The notes under the pieces are model-generated. The model was not told the DNA's origin. It made no database searches and saw nothing but the letters and a program-made list of their open reading frames with translations. A stretch of DNA of 64,000 nucleotides from Tamlana sp. 2_MG-2023 (lineage in GTDB: Bacteria > Bacteroidota > Bacteroidia > Flavobacteriales > Flavobacteriaceae). A program made the translations under genes and the position numbers. Positions 18,742 to 27,450 of this stretch are shown here, piece after piece. The first letter of the stretch is position 1. Each line of letters starts with the position of its first letter. The stretch is from NCBI RefSeq assembly GCF_030548465.1, contig NZ_JAUOSF010000001.1, positions 186,001 through 250,000 on the forward strand. Direction: 5' to 3'.

Positions 18742-19737
18742 ATGAACTTCAGCCTAATCATCTGCACCTACATGCGCCCAGAACCCTTACTGAAATTATT
18801 AGATTCGGTGAAGGAGCAAAGCCTGTATCCAAATGAAATTTTAATCATTGATGGCTCATTAGATACCGCAACGCAAAACATGCTGGAGTCCAATTCCTTT
18901 AAAAACTTACAATATTTTAAGGTCGATGACACGCATCGCGGACTCACCAAACAGCGTAATTTTGGTATTACTAAGGTAAGTAAAGCTATGGAGGTGGTTT
19001 GTTTTTTGGATGATGATACGGTTTTAGAGATAGATTACTTTGAAAAGCTCATAGGGACTTATAATGAAAAACAAGAGGCTCTAGCGGTTGGTGGCTATAT
19101 TGTTAATGAGGTAGACTGGAATAAATCAGATCATTTAAATCAAGACCATAAGTTCTATTATGATGGCTGGATGCGAACCGAACCGGCGCGTTTTAAAATT
19201 AGAAAACCTTTCGGACTCTTACCAGATGTGCCACCTGGTTTTATGCCTACATTTTCACACGGGCGTTCCATTGGTTTTTTACCACCATCAGGAAATATAT
19301 ATCCCGTGGAGCTTATTATGGGCGGGGTTGCTTCTTATCGGAAAGCCGTTTTTTATACTCAAAATTTTTCTAATTATTTTGAAGGCTACGGACTCTATGA
19401 AGATGCTGATTTTTCTCTACGTTTAGCTAAAAAGGGCAAATTATTTGTGAATACTCAGGCTAAATTATCGCATTACCACGATGCTTCAGGTCGCCCAAAC
19501 CAATACAAATATGGAAAAATGGTGCTTCGGAATGGCTGGTATGTCTGGCGGGTGAAGTACCCAAAACCTACATTAAAAGCCAAATTTAAGTGGCACGCCA
19601 CTGCTTTTGTATTAACAGCCATTCGATTTACAAATGTGCTAACCACCAATAAAAAACAAGAAGCTCTAACAGAAAGTTTTGGGAGAGTTGTGGGTTGGTT
19701 ATCTTTACTTTTCAATCCGCCAAAAGTTAAGCGATGA
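18742..19737 (+). CDS. GT2 family glycosyltransferase
   Basis: A 331-residue GT-A enzyme. Motifs: LIICTYMRPEPL at the start, ILIIDGSLDTATQNM (about 33-47), CFLDDDTVLE (about 91-100) as the metal site and GYGLYEDADFSLRLAKKG near 215, the catalytic acidic region. The C-terminal part is basic with a hydrophobic patch. It ends with an ATGA overlap into the next GT4. Base composition is visibly richer in G and C than at the left of the locus, which hints that the locus was assembled from different sources. Confidence 0.9.
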   Translation: MNFSLIICTYMRPEPLLKLLDSVKEQSLYPNEILIIDGSLDTATQNMLESNSFKNLQYFKVDDTHRGLTKQRNFGITKVSKAMEVVCFLDDDTVLEIDYFEKLIGTYNEKQEALAVGGYIVNEVDWNKSDHLNQDHKFYYDGWMRTEPARFKIRKPFGLLPDVPPGFMPTFSHGRSIGFLPPSGNIYPVELIMGGVASYRKAVFYTQNFSNYFEGYGLYEDADFSLRLAKKGKLFVNTQAKLSHYHDASGRPNQYKYGKMVLRNGWYVWRVKYPKPTLKAKFKWHATAFVLTAIRFTNVLTTNKKQEALTESFGRVVGWLSLLFNPPKVKR

Positions 19738-20846
19738 CATTTAGTGTTATAACCCATGCCATACATAAAAAGGAAGGAGGTCAGCTCTATGCCTACGCGC
19801 CTTATGTTCGGGAAATGAATTTATGGGCTAAGCATGTTGACGAAATAGTCATTTTAGCGCCAGTGTCTAATGAAGATTTATTACCTATAGAAACGGCATA
19901 TATACATTCCAATATTAAAATTGTTGAAATTCCAAACTTTGATGTGACCTCGCTTAATAATGTGATACGGTCGTTTTTTGTTATTCCAAAAATATTACTA
20001 ATGATTTATCGGGTCATGCGTAAAACAGACCACATCCACCTAAGATGCCCTGGAAACATAGGTTTACTAGGTTGCCTAGTACAAATTTTATTTCCAAAGA
20101 AACCAAAAACCGCTAAATACGCAGGCAATTGGGATCCCAAAGCCAAACAACCCTTAAGTTATAACCTTCAAAAATGGATTTTAAGCAACACGGTTTTTAC
20201 TAAAAACATGCAGGTGTTGGTTTATGGGGATTGGCCTAACCAAAGTAAAAATATCAAACCGTTTTTTACGGCTTCTTATAAAAATTTAGAAATAGAAAAG
20301 CCAATGGTTAGAGATTATTCAAATAATCTAAAATTTGTATTTGTGGGTACTTTAGCCCAGGGAAAACAACCTTTGGTAGCGATTCAGTTGGTGGAAGCCT
20401 TACGTAAGCATGGCAAACTAGTAACCTTAGATCTTTATGGTGAAGGTGTTTTAAGAGAAAGTCTAGAAAGTTATATCGCAGACCATAATTTAGAGCATAT
20501 CGCTATCCTTCATGGCAATCAACCGCAAAGTACAGTTAAAGAAGCCATAAAAACTGCACATTTTTCTATTTTACCTTCCAAATCAGAAGGCTGGCCCAAA
20601 GCCCTAGCAGAAGCCATGTTTTTTGGCGCCATACCTATCGCAACATCGGTTTCCTGTGTGCCCTACATGTTAGATGAAGGAATTAGAGGTATTTTATTAG
20701 AAAACGATTTAAGCGCGGATTGTGCAAAAATACTAGCATTATTAAATGCCGAGCATGTTCTACAGGAGATGTCGCAAGCCGCAGCCAGTTGGTCACAGCA
20801 ATACACTTTAGATCGCTTTGATGAGGAGATTGTTAAGTTACTGTAA
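19734..20846 (+). CDS. GT4-like glycosyltransferase
   Basis: A 370-residue GT-B enzyme. The C-terminal domain begins with FVFVGTLAQGKQPLVAIQL (about 201-219), then VTLDLYGEGVLRESLE and FSILPSKSEGWPKALAEAMFFGAIPIAT (about 280-307) with the donor-site glutamates. The glycine-rich N-terminal loop is KKEGGQLYAYAP. It is the last gene before the PAAR cassette; the next glycosyltransferase on the same strand is 8.3 kb away at 29159, so the cassette splits the polysaccharide locus. Confidence 0.9.
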   Translation: MTFSVITHAIHKKEGGQLYAYAPYVREMNLWAKHVDEIVILAPVSNEDLLPIETAYIHSNIKIVEIPNFDVTSLNNVIRSFFVIPKILLMIYRVMRKTDHIHLRCPGNIGLLGCLVQILFPKKPKTAKYAGNWDPKAKQPLSYNLQKWILSNTVFTKNMQVLVYGDWPNQSKNIKPFFTASYKNLEIEKPMVRDYSNNLKFVFVGTLAQGKQPLVAIQLVEALRKHGKLVTLDLYGEGVLRESLESYIADHNLEHIAILHGNQPQSTVKEAIKTAHFSILPSKSEGWPKALAEAMFFGAIPIATSVSCVPYMLDEGIRGILLENDLSADCAKILALLNAEHVLQEMSQAAASWSQQYTLDRFDEEIVKLL

Positions 20847-20918
20847 TGGGTGTTGAATTGTTTATTTGTTGAATCGTTTAATCGAGGTTAGGTGTTTAAA
20901 TGTGACATCTAGTTTCGG

Positions 20919-20972
20919 TCCCAGTCCCAGTCCCAGTCTCAGTCTCAGTCTCAGTCTCAGTCCCAGTCTCAG
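20919..20972 (+). repeat. hexamer tandem repeat, nine copies of TCYCAG
   Basis: Nine uninterrupted 6-bp units (TCCCAG or TCTCAG) fill 54 bases. It is a simple-sequence array prone to copy-number change, placed 74 bases after the last glycosyltransferase gene of the left block. It is not inside a coding region, so copy changes would not shift a reading frame. Confidence 0.95.
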
Positions 20973-20986
20973 TTTTTAAGTTTCAT

Positions 20987-21028
20987 GTTTTCATTCCTGA
21001 CGAAAGAAGAAGCCATTTTAATTGGAGT
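20987..21028 (+). repeat. 42-bp direct repeat, left copy
   Basis: Identical over 42 bases to 28840-28881, in the same orientation, 7.85 kb apart. The two copies bracket the PAAR-effector-lipoprotein cassette. Similarity continues upstream in degraded form (the TTTAAATG.GACATCTA phrase at about 20896-20911 and 28788-28804). Confidence 0.95.
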
Positions 21029-21168
21029 TTTTAGTTGAACAGTTACACAGGCCGTCACGAACTATCAATAGAACTGGTGTTCGAGCGTGCATACCGGCAG
21101 ACAGACGAAGTCGTAACCTCTCAAGAGTATGCGACCAAAAACCAAAAACTAATATCAAGTAACTAAAA

Positions 21169-21245
21169 TAATAGTATCTCGTAAAGGCAAAAATTCGCCA
21201 ATGTGTAGCACTTAAAAATTAGTGATAATTAGTGAAATTCGTGTC
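21169..21245 (+). repeat. direct repeat block with 32-bp perfect core, left copy
   Basis: Starts with a 13-bp phrase shared with 28654-28666 and ends with a 32-bp perfect match (21214-21245 to 28698-28729). The bases between are similar but not identical. Same orientation as the right copy. Confidence 0.9.
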
Positions 21246-21271
21246 AAAAATAAAGTTTCGAAGTAAAATCA

Positions 21272-21292
21272 GTGCAAATCAGTGCAATCTGT
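21272..21292 (+). repeat. 21-bp direct repeat, left copy
   Basis: A perfect 21-bp match to 28947-28967, in the same orientation. It is composed of a near-duplicated half (two overlapping GTGCAA.TC phrases). Confidence 0.85.
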
Positions 21293-21379
21293 ATCTAAAA
21301 AAACTCAGTGAATCTCCGTGTATCCCTGCGAATCTCCGTGTACTAACTAAATCACCACCCAATATAAGAAATATTTTCC

Positions 21380-21387
21380 TACATTTG
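21380..21387 (+). promoter_or_regulatory. Bacteroidota-type -7 box (TACATTTG) for the PAAR cassette
   Basis: TACATTTG fits the TAnnTTTG consensus of Bacteroidota primary sigma factors and lies 68 bases upstream of the PAAR start codon. No convincing -33 TTTG partner is seen at the usual distance. It suggests that the cassette carries its own promoter rather than depending on the polysaccharide operon. Confidence 0.45.
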
Positions 21388-21455
21388 TGAAAATTATTAA
21401 CTACAAAGTTAAATTTCTAGTTCAATAAAAAAATAACCAACTAAACAAAAAAATT

Positions 21456-21935
21456 ATGCCTGGACCAATCGCCACCATGGGGAGTATGCATGTTTGCCCG
21501 ATGTGCTCAGGGACGGTGCCTCATGTTGGAGGCCCCGTATCACAAGGAATTGCAAATGTTTTTGTAAACGGAAAACCCGTAGCTACTGTGGGAAGTACCT
21601 GCGTTTGTGTAGGGCCACCAGACGTTATCATTAGCGGTGAGTCTAATGTGTTTATTAACGGCATGCCAGTAGCGACACTTGGGAGTGGTACGGCTCATGG
21701 AGGTACCATAACCATTGGAGAGTCTAACGTACTGGTGAATGCGGGTACAGGCACACCGTCTAGCCTGGCACCGGTGGATCGGATAGAGCATCCAGAAATT
21801 AAACTTTCAGAACGTGCATTGTCGGTGCTTACAGGTCAAGGAAAACTTGTGACAGAAGCCACAAAACAACAGCAGAAAAACCAAGAAGAAGCTAAAGAAA
21901 ACGGCTTTTTAGGTGATTTCAGTTTTAGTGTTTAA
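21456..21935 (+). CDS. PAAR domain protein (contractile injection spike tip)
   Basis: A 159-residue protein consisting mainly of a PAAR domain (about 1-100) with its repeated beta-strand pattern: MPGPIATMGSMHVCPMC, VFVNGKPVATVGS, VFINGMPVATLGS and NVLVNAGTGTP. PAAR proteins form the zinc-stabilised cone that caps the VgrG spike of type VI secretion systems and similar contractile machines, and they carry effectors. Cysteine and histidine residues for metal binding are present (H12, C14, C17, later H77). The 50-residue polar tail (Q/K/E-rich, about 125-159) may contact the effector encoded 18 bases downstream. No other secretion-system gene is in the window, so it probably serves machinery encoded elsewhere. 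Confidence 0.9.
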   Translation: MPGPIATMGSMHVCPMCSGTVPHVGGPVSQGIANVFVNGKPVATVGSTCVCVGPPDVIISGESNVFINGMPVATLGSGTAHGGTITIGESNVLVNAGTGTPSSLAPVDRIEHPEIKLSERALSVLTGQGKLVTEATKQQQKNQEEAKENGFLGDFSFSV

Positions 21936-21953
21936 CCCTTACGAAGTCACCCA

Positions 21954-24900
21954 TTGAAATTTTTATATCCCCAAAAAGACAGCAACCTAGATCAACGTAA
22001 AACATCAAGTGCTTTTGGTAATTACCCACTAAGTAGTTACAATACTTGGCACGGTGGCGTGCATGTTGAAACCCCATTGGCAGCCTTAGTTGCTATAAGC
22101 GATGCGCGAATTATTGCTTTCAAATTACCGTCGGAGTATTTAAAAAGTGAACATGAGCGCCCTGAAATCTATTCCAATGGGTTTGTGCTCTTACAACATG
22201 AGTATAAGAGTGCGAAAGGACATGAAATGACTTTTTACAGTCTGTACCATCATATAGCGAGTCAGTTTGATATCGAAACTAATCATCTGGAGATACCAGA
22301 CTTCCTTAGTGAAAAAGTGACCAAAATTAAATCCTCCAATACACCAAAAGGGGTGAGGGGGCGATCGGCTTCTGCTGAAAAAGGAAAAACACGCGGTCCG
22401 GAAATCGTGCTCATACCCAAAAATCATATTGTTACTCGTAATAGTGAATCTTTATTAGCTGATTGGGCTATTGCGTATAACTCAAAAAAAACTTCTGAAG
22501 AAAAAAAATATTATAGCTATAGCTACACCGATCCTTTTACAAATACCATTTATAAAGACATTCATATTCATTCCAATTGTTTAAAGTTGGTTCCAGGAGA
22601 ATCAGCTAAGTATAAAATAACTTATGATAAAGAGACGAATACCACTACTGGTGGGAGCAAAAAGCAGGGCACTCCTTTAAACAAAACACTAAAAATTGGT
22701 GCATTATGCTATGATATAAAGACTAGTTCTATTGAAAAATCAGACATCGGGACTTGTATTGACGTGATTCCAAAAGGTACCGAGGTTACAATTATCGAAA
22801 ATTCAGAATCTGAAGACAAGAAATGGGTAAAGGTCAAGAGCTCAGAAAGGGCATACCGAGGTTATGTACAAGTTCGTGATTTTGAAGAGCATAAAATAGT
22901 GGATAGCTCCATGGATACCGATAAAATAATAGCTTGCGATATTCCTGTGAAAGCAGGGCAAACGGTGGCTTATGTGGGGGTATTTGGTTTCCGAAAGCAT
23001 GAAAAAAAATATGCCAGTCACGTGGAGCTTTTTACTGATGCTGATGATACCGATGTCTCTGCCTTATTAGATAATTGTGCCGGTGATGGTGAAGATAATT
23101 TCCTGCGTTATAAGCTATTGTCAGGGACAACTTTAGAACCTTATTTAAAAAGCAAAAAGGAACTCAAGGCTGGGACACCGGTTCGTGTTACCCAAGCCAA
23201 AGGAGACTATGTGCAAGTAAAGGTTAAAAGTCTTATTCGTGTTATTGATAAAGAGAAATACCTCTCTGCTAAACATTTAGGTAAAAATTCTAAAGGAAAG
23301 ATAGTCTATATCAAAGATAGAATATGTAATCATAGCAGAACCAGATATGAAATTGATGCGGGTAGTTTTGAGTATGTCAATAAGCAATTTAATGGTCTGT
23401 TAACCAAAGGTGATTTTGTTTATTTTCACGACACCGATACAGGTAATCTTAGACAAATTATTATAGAACCGCCTTTTTGGAATCAAGAATTTTGGATAGA
23501 TAAATCATTATTAAAATTAAAAGCAGGTGAGACAGTTACTTCTGGGTTAGAAACCATTTTGGATTCGGATAGTTGTCATATTTATATTAAAGAACCTCTT
23601 ATACCTCACGAAAGCGGGAATACCTTTAAAAAAGACATAGAACTTAAAGGGAAACCAGAAATCACCATTACTGATGATGACGGACAACAATGGTACTTCG
23701 TAAAGGAAAGTTATGAATATGAAAAAGCACATTATCAGCATACCGGGTGGATAAAGGCTGATGATGTGGATATAGAGGATATCAACCCTTTTATATGGCG
23801 AAATTTTGGTTTTGAAACTTACGATGCCGGTAGTGAGTATGTTTATGCGATGAAGGATTATCATAAATCTCCAAAAACCGATGTCTTCATTGATGAAGCT
23901 TGGAAAATGGTAGACGAAGATGGCAACGGGGTACTCACACCTATGGAGTTCTTATGCGCACAACATGACCCGCAGAAATCGGAGCGTATGGGGAAAATGG
24001 TAGTCAAGCACAAAAGTGAGTGGAGCTACACCCCAGAAGCGATTAAATCGGAAGCCGAAGAGTTTTATAAACTGGGCATTGATTTAGAAAAAGACCTCAA
24101 TAAAAAGAAGCTTCTAGAGCAAAAACGTGATGCTGAATTAGAGCATTTGGTGGAGAAAACCCAAAACCTCATGTTTTGGCAAGAACTACAAAATACGACC
24201 TACACGCCTAAAACGACGGAAAAGGACAAGGAATATGAAAACAAAAAAGCCAAAATAGACACAAAGCCTTTTGTTCATCCTAAAGATATGCCTGAAGGCG
24301 TAGAAAAAGAAAAAAAACAAGCCGATTTAGATGCTCAAAAAGATGCTTTAGACCAAGAATACAAAAAAGGGAAATACAAAGCGCCCGAAACCCGCCGTTT
24401 ACCAAGTTCAGACATGCTATGGCATTTTAATGTGAATAGTTTTGTACGGCAGATGCGGGGGATGTATTTACAGGGTAAATTAATTGATGCAGATGTGATT
24501 TTTCCTTTGAGAAATAGGCCGACTAATGATAAATTGGGGATTCATAAAAAATTTTATTGGGGGGATAAAGCTGAGGGGCATCAAGCAACTTTTAAATCAA
24601 ATAGGGATAATGGGAATAGGAAACATGCTGGTAGAGATTTATATACTCATCCCTATTCTGATGTTATATCAATGTGTGAGGGAGTGGTGTTAAGTATTTC
24701 AACTAGTTTTGCTGATGGCACTGGTGCAATAACTATATTGCATGAAAGTAAGTTAGGTAAAAAGTTTATTGCTAGGTATGGAGAGGTCGAAAATTCTACT
24801 GTAAACTTAAAAAAGGGAGATATCATAAAAAAAGCTCAATTTTTAGGTAAAACTGGAAATTTAAGAACATGGTATAAATCTATAATATCGGGATACGAAG

Positions 24901-25574
24901 TATATATGCTTCATTTAGAAATATATGATGGTTCGAGAGGGTTTAATTTAAATAAACAACTATCAAATTCTATATTGCCGTTTAAAAGAAGAGAGGATTT
25001 GATTGATGGTCTAGATATCTTAAAACTGGCATACAAAGATACATTTGAATCAATTATAGAAGTACCTAGAAAAGACATAGATGAGTTAAAAATAAGTCAA
25101 AAAGGAATTGACTTTATAAAGAAATGGGAGAATTTGAAGTTAGAAGCATATAATGACTCAGAAGACTATTGTACAATTGGTTATGGGCATTTAATTAAAA
25201 AAGCGAAATGCGAGTCATTTGAGTTACCTGATCAGTTTAAAAATGGAATTACTAAAAGTGAAGCGGAATTAATCTTCAATGAAGATTTAGAGCCTTTTGA
25301 GCAAGCTGTAAAAGAAGAAATTAAAGTTCCATTATATCAACATGAGTTTGACGCACTAGTAAGTTTACTATTCAATACTGGAAAATCATTTTTAAGTGTA
25401 GGAGGAGTAAATAAAGGTGATACGAAAATTAAACAGAATATTAATCAAAAAAAGTATATTGAAGGCGCAAATGAAATGATAGATGTTAATAATGGTGGCG
25501 TTTTTGGGTTAACCAGGAGGAGACAAGCCGAAATTAATATTTTTAAAAATAACATATATGAATCAAAACCTTAA
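21954..25574 (+). CDS. multidomain peptidoglycan-targeting effector (M23-like modules, EF-hand, C-terminal GH24 lysozyme)
   Basis: A 1206-residue protein starting at TTG 21954. Order: a split M23-like module with HGGVHVE (H33, H37 in place of the usual Asp), YHH (H99/H100) and ASHVELF (H356), separated by about 220 residues that include an SH3-like stretch (245-315); further SH3-like stretches; a canonical EF-hand loop (D654 to E665); a charged coiled region (690-810); an LWHFN segment (822); a second M23-like domain with H891-A-G-R-D895 and H987; and a GH24 lysozyme (1045-1200) with E1059, D1068 and T1074, spaced exactly as E11, D20 and T26 of T4 lysozyme, followed by GYGH. No signal peptide, so delivery must come from the PAAR-linked machine. 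It probably cleaves cell-wall glycan of rival bacteria (inference). The last part is visibly more AT-rich. Confidence 0.85.
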   Translation: MKFLYPQKDSNLDQRKTSSAFGNYPLSSYNTWHGGVHVETPLAALVAISDARIIAFKLPSEYLKSEHERPEIYSNGFVLLQHEYKSAKGHEMTFYSLYHHIASQFDIETNHLEIPDFLSEKVTKIKSSNTPKGVRGRSASAEKGKTRGPEIVLIPKNHIVTRNSESLLADWAIAYNSKKTSEEKKYYSYSYTDPFTNTIYKDIHIHSNCLKLVPGESAKYKITYDKETNTTTGGSKKQGTPLNKTLKIGALCYDIKTSSIEKSDIGTCIDVIPKGTEVTIIENSESEDKKWVKVKSSERAYRGYVQVRDFEEHKIVDSSMDTDKIIACDIPVKAGQTVAYVGVFGFRKHEKKYASHVELFTDADDTDVSALLDNCAGDGEDNFLRYKLLSGTTLEPYLKSKKELKAGTPVRVTQAKGDYVQVKVKSLIRVIDKEKYLSAKHLGKNSKGKIVYIKDRICNHSRTRYEIDAGSFEYVNKQFNGLLTKGDFVYFHDTDTGNLRQIIIEPPFWNQEFWIDKSLLKLKAGETVTSGLETILDSDSCHIYIKEPLIPHESGNTFKKDIELKGKPEITITDDDGQQWYFVKESYEYEKAHYQHTGWIKADDVDIEDINPFIWRNFGFETYDAGSEYVYAMKDYHKSPKTDVFIDEAWKMVDEDGNGVLTPMEFLCAQHDPQKSERMGKMVVKHKSEWSYTPEAIKSEAEEFYKLGIDLEKDLNKKKLLEQKRDAELEHLVEKTQNLMFWQELQNTTYTPKTTEKDKEYENKKAKIDTKPFVHPKDMPEGVEKEKKQADLDAQKDALDQEYKKGKYKAPETRRLPSSDMLWHFNVNSFVRQMRGMYLQGKLIDADVIFPLRNRPTNDKLGIHKKFYWGDKAEGHQATFKSNRDNGNRKHAGRDLYTHPYSDVISMCEGVVLSISTSFADGTGAITILHESKLGKKFIARYGEVENSTVNLKKGDIIKKAQFLGKTGNLRTWYKSIISGYEVYMLHLEIYDGSRGFNLNKQLSNSILPFKRREDLIDGLDILKLAYKDTFESIIEVPRKDIDELKISQKGIDFIKKWENLKLEAYNDSEDYCTIGYGHLIKKAKCESFELPDQFKNGITKSEAELIFNEDLEPFEQAVKEEIKVPLYQHEFDALVSLLFNTGKSFLSVGGVNKGDTKIKQNINQKKYIEGANEMIDVNNGGVFGLTRRRQAEINIFKNNIYESKP

Positions 25575-26391
25575 TATTAAAATCTATTCAATATTACTTG
25601 TTGTATTATCTTTTTGTGGGGGGTGTAAAATGAACTCTGACAAAAATAATATAGAATCAACAGGATCATGGAGTTGGCAATATTCAGCTGAAGATAATTC
25701 TTATTTGAATAGAGTGTTTACTCTTGATTTGATTCAAACAGGAAATGTATTGACAGGAAAATACTGTGCTATTGTTAAAAATGGAGCTAGAATTGATTGT
25801 TATTATAGAGATAAAACAAATAATATAAATGGAACCGTTAAAGGTGATACTATTTTTGTTGATTTTGTTGGCCATTATGATCAAAGTGCTACAGGGAAAG
25901 CAGTACTTTTCAAAAAAGGTAATGCTCTAGTATGGAACATTACAGAATCACAAGGTGATATTTTTGCTCCAAAATATGCTGAACTTAGAAAGAGTGAATT
26001 AGAATCTAAAAAGGAGCACTTTGAAAGCTTAGATAAACAGAAGTCTGGTTCATCTTGTTTGTATTCAATAAACTGTTCTTGTGAAGAAAATAATAGTGGA
26101 AAATCTATTTATGAAGATTCTTTGCAATTGACATGCCGATTCACAAATATGTCTTTTGAAGAAGTTTATGAAGCTATATATAAAACTGAAACAAATCTCG
26201 AGGGATTTCTCTTAAGTAATTTCCCGGAAAAATCTTTGATTCATACAGATTCTGAAACCTTCAGTACGGATTATAAAATTGAAGAAAATCGAGTGCGTAT
26301 TTATATTTCCCAAGAGAACGGTGGTTTTGAATTTATTTTAAAACAGGAAGGGGGAAAGATAGTTTTAGAGAAACATGTTTTTCCAGGATGA
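25558..26391 (+). CDS. lipoprotein, candidate immunity protein 1
   Basis: A 277-residue protein whose ATG lies inside the effector gene (17-base overlap, other frame), so it is translated with it. The N-terminus has a hydrophobic span and a lipobox-like end CGGC (C23), predicting a lipid anchor. Residues 35-150 look like a small beta barrel (GSWSWQYS, LTGKYCAIVKNG, NNINGTVKGDTIFVDF). The C-terminal half contains a CLYSINCSC cluster. No family recognised. Position directly behind a peptidoglycan-degrading effector, and export to the periplasm where that effector acts, make immunity the most likely role (inference). Confidence 0.75.
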   Translation: MNQNLNIKIYSILLVVLSFCGGCKMNSDKNNIESTGSWSWQYSAEDNSYLNRVFTLDLIQTGNVLTGKYCAIVKNGARIDCYYRDKTNNINGTVKGDTIFVDFVGHYDQSATGKAVLFKKGNALVWNITESQGDIFAPKYAELRKSELESKKEHFESLDKQKSGSSCLYSINCSCEENNSGKSIYEDSLQLTCRFTNMSFEEVYEAIYKTETNLEGFLLSNFPEKSLIHTDSETFSTDYKIEENRVRIYISQENGGFEFILKQEGGKIVLEKHVFPG

Positions 26392-26470
26392 TAATTTTGA
26401 AGCTCAAACTTTAGTTCATGGGTTTTGATTGACTGAAAGTGACCAGTGAAACTGAAGATGAAAATAAAAT

Positions 26471-27412
26471 ATGAAACCACTATTAATAATTGTAGTTTTT
26501 GTTCTTGTTTCTTGTGAAACTAAAAATAAAACAGAATCGAATATTGATAATATAAAAACATCTGAATTAGCTTTATTCGGAGTATGGCATAAATTAACAG
26601 AAAATGCACAAGAAGAATTTATTATTTATTCACCTTGTGATGTCCTAAATACTACTATTTCTGTAAATGATGAAGAGCGTACTATAACCGTTAATTATGG
26701 CATTGAAACCCTAAGCTATACCTACAGTTCCTTTAAAGAAAAAGAAGGTGATGTTACCTTTGAAGGTGTTAAGTTTTTTAATCAAGAAATAGAAAATATT
26801 AGCTTAAAATTATATTCCGATACAGGTACATGGTACTTGCCTGATGATTTTGAAGTGATTTCTACAAAAAACATTGAAAACTACATAACTGTAAAGGAGG
26901 ATTATAATCATGAAAAAATCACTATAAAAGCCCAAATTGAAGATTATAATAAAATAGGTTTTTTACTACTTGAAGAATATGTGTACGATATAAATAATGA
27001 TGGAGAAAACGATGCTTTTCTTGTCTTTAAGGAGAAGCAATCTAATGATTATTTGTTGTCTATTTTAATTAATGAGAATGGTGATTTTAATATATGGAAA
27101 CAAAGTAATAATATCATTTCTAATGTAGAAGCAAGCGGGTGCCCTGCGGAAGGTTTCAGTAACATCACTTTTAAAAACAATTCTTTTACAATTGAAGAGT
27201 CTTTATGTGATGGATGGTTGTTTGTTGCTAACAGCATAACATTTAAGTATGCTAAACCTACTCAAGATATATACCTGTACAAACAGGTTTTAAATTATAC
27301 CGATAGAAGAAACCCGAATAAAGAATTACCAGAAAAAATATTTACCCAAGAGCAGTTTGGTGAGGTTTCATTTAAGGAGTATGATAATACGAATCTTAAT
27401 TGGGTTAGATAA
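26471..27412 (+). CDS. lipoprotein with DxNxDG motif, candidate immunity protein 2
   Basis: A 313-residue protein with a short signal sequence and lipobox LVSC (C15). The middle carries DINNDGENDAFLVF, a DxNxDGxxD calcium-binding loop of the VCBS/FG-GAP type, followed by beta-rich sequence. The Xanthomonas lysozyme inhibitor XAC2610 is known to have a comparable calcium-binding loop and acts as immunity against a peptidoglycan hydrolase. That is a resemblance of motif, not a proven homology. It lies 79 bases after the first lipoprotein on the same strand. Confidence 0.7.
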   Translation: MKPLLIIVVFVLVSCETKNKTESNIDNIKTSELALFGVWHKLTENAQEEFIIYSPCDVLNTTISVNDEERTITVNYGIETLSYTYSSFKEKEGDVTFEGVKFFNQEIENISLKLYSDTGTWYLPDDFEVISTKNIENYITVKEDYNHEKITIKAQIEDYNKIGFLLLEEYVYDINNDGENDAFLVFKEKQSNDYLLSILINENGDFNIWKQSNNIISNVEASGCPAEGFSNITFKNNSFTIEESLCDGWLFVANSITFKYAKPTQDIYLYKQVLNYTDRRNPNKELPEKIFTQEQFGEVSFKEYDNTNLNWVR

Positions 27413-27450
27413 ATTGGGGCAATTGTAATACAGTTACTGAGGTTTAAAAA

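Larger units (their letters stand above)
20847..21455 (+). other. 609-bp intergenic region with phrase-like repeats, left flank of the PAAR cassette
   Basis: No convincing gene. The region is built of short recurring phrases, several of which also occur in the right flank (28393-29158): a 42-bp perfect block (20987-21028), a block ending in a 32-bp perfect stretch (21169-21245), a 21-bp block (21272-21292) and a partly conserved block around 21117-21150. A nine-copy hexamer array lies at 20919-20972. The last 90 bases hold a promoter-like box for the PAAR gene. Phrase order differs from the right flank, so this is a mosaic rather than one simple duplication. Confidence 0.75.

Noticed and set aside
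20919-20972. Hexamer array as a possible CRISPR or phase-variation tract
   Set aside because: There are no spacers, so it is not CRISPR. It lies outside any gene and the unit is a multiple of three, so it does not look like a frame switch.
21954-25574. Lysozyme domain as evidence of a prophage
   Set aside because: No phage structural, replication or integrase genes are nearby, and the domain is at the end of a PAAR-linked multidomain protein.
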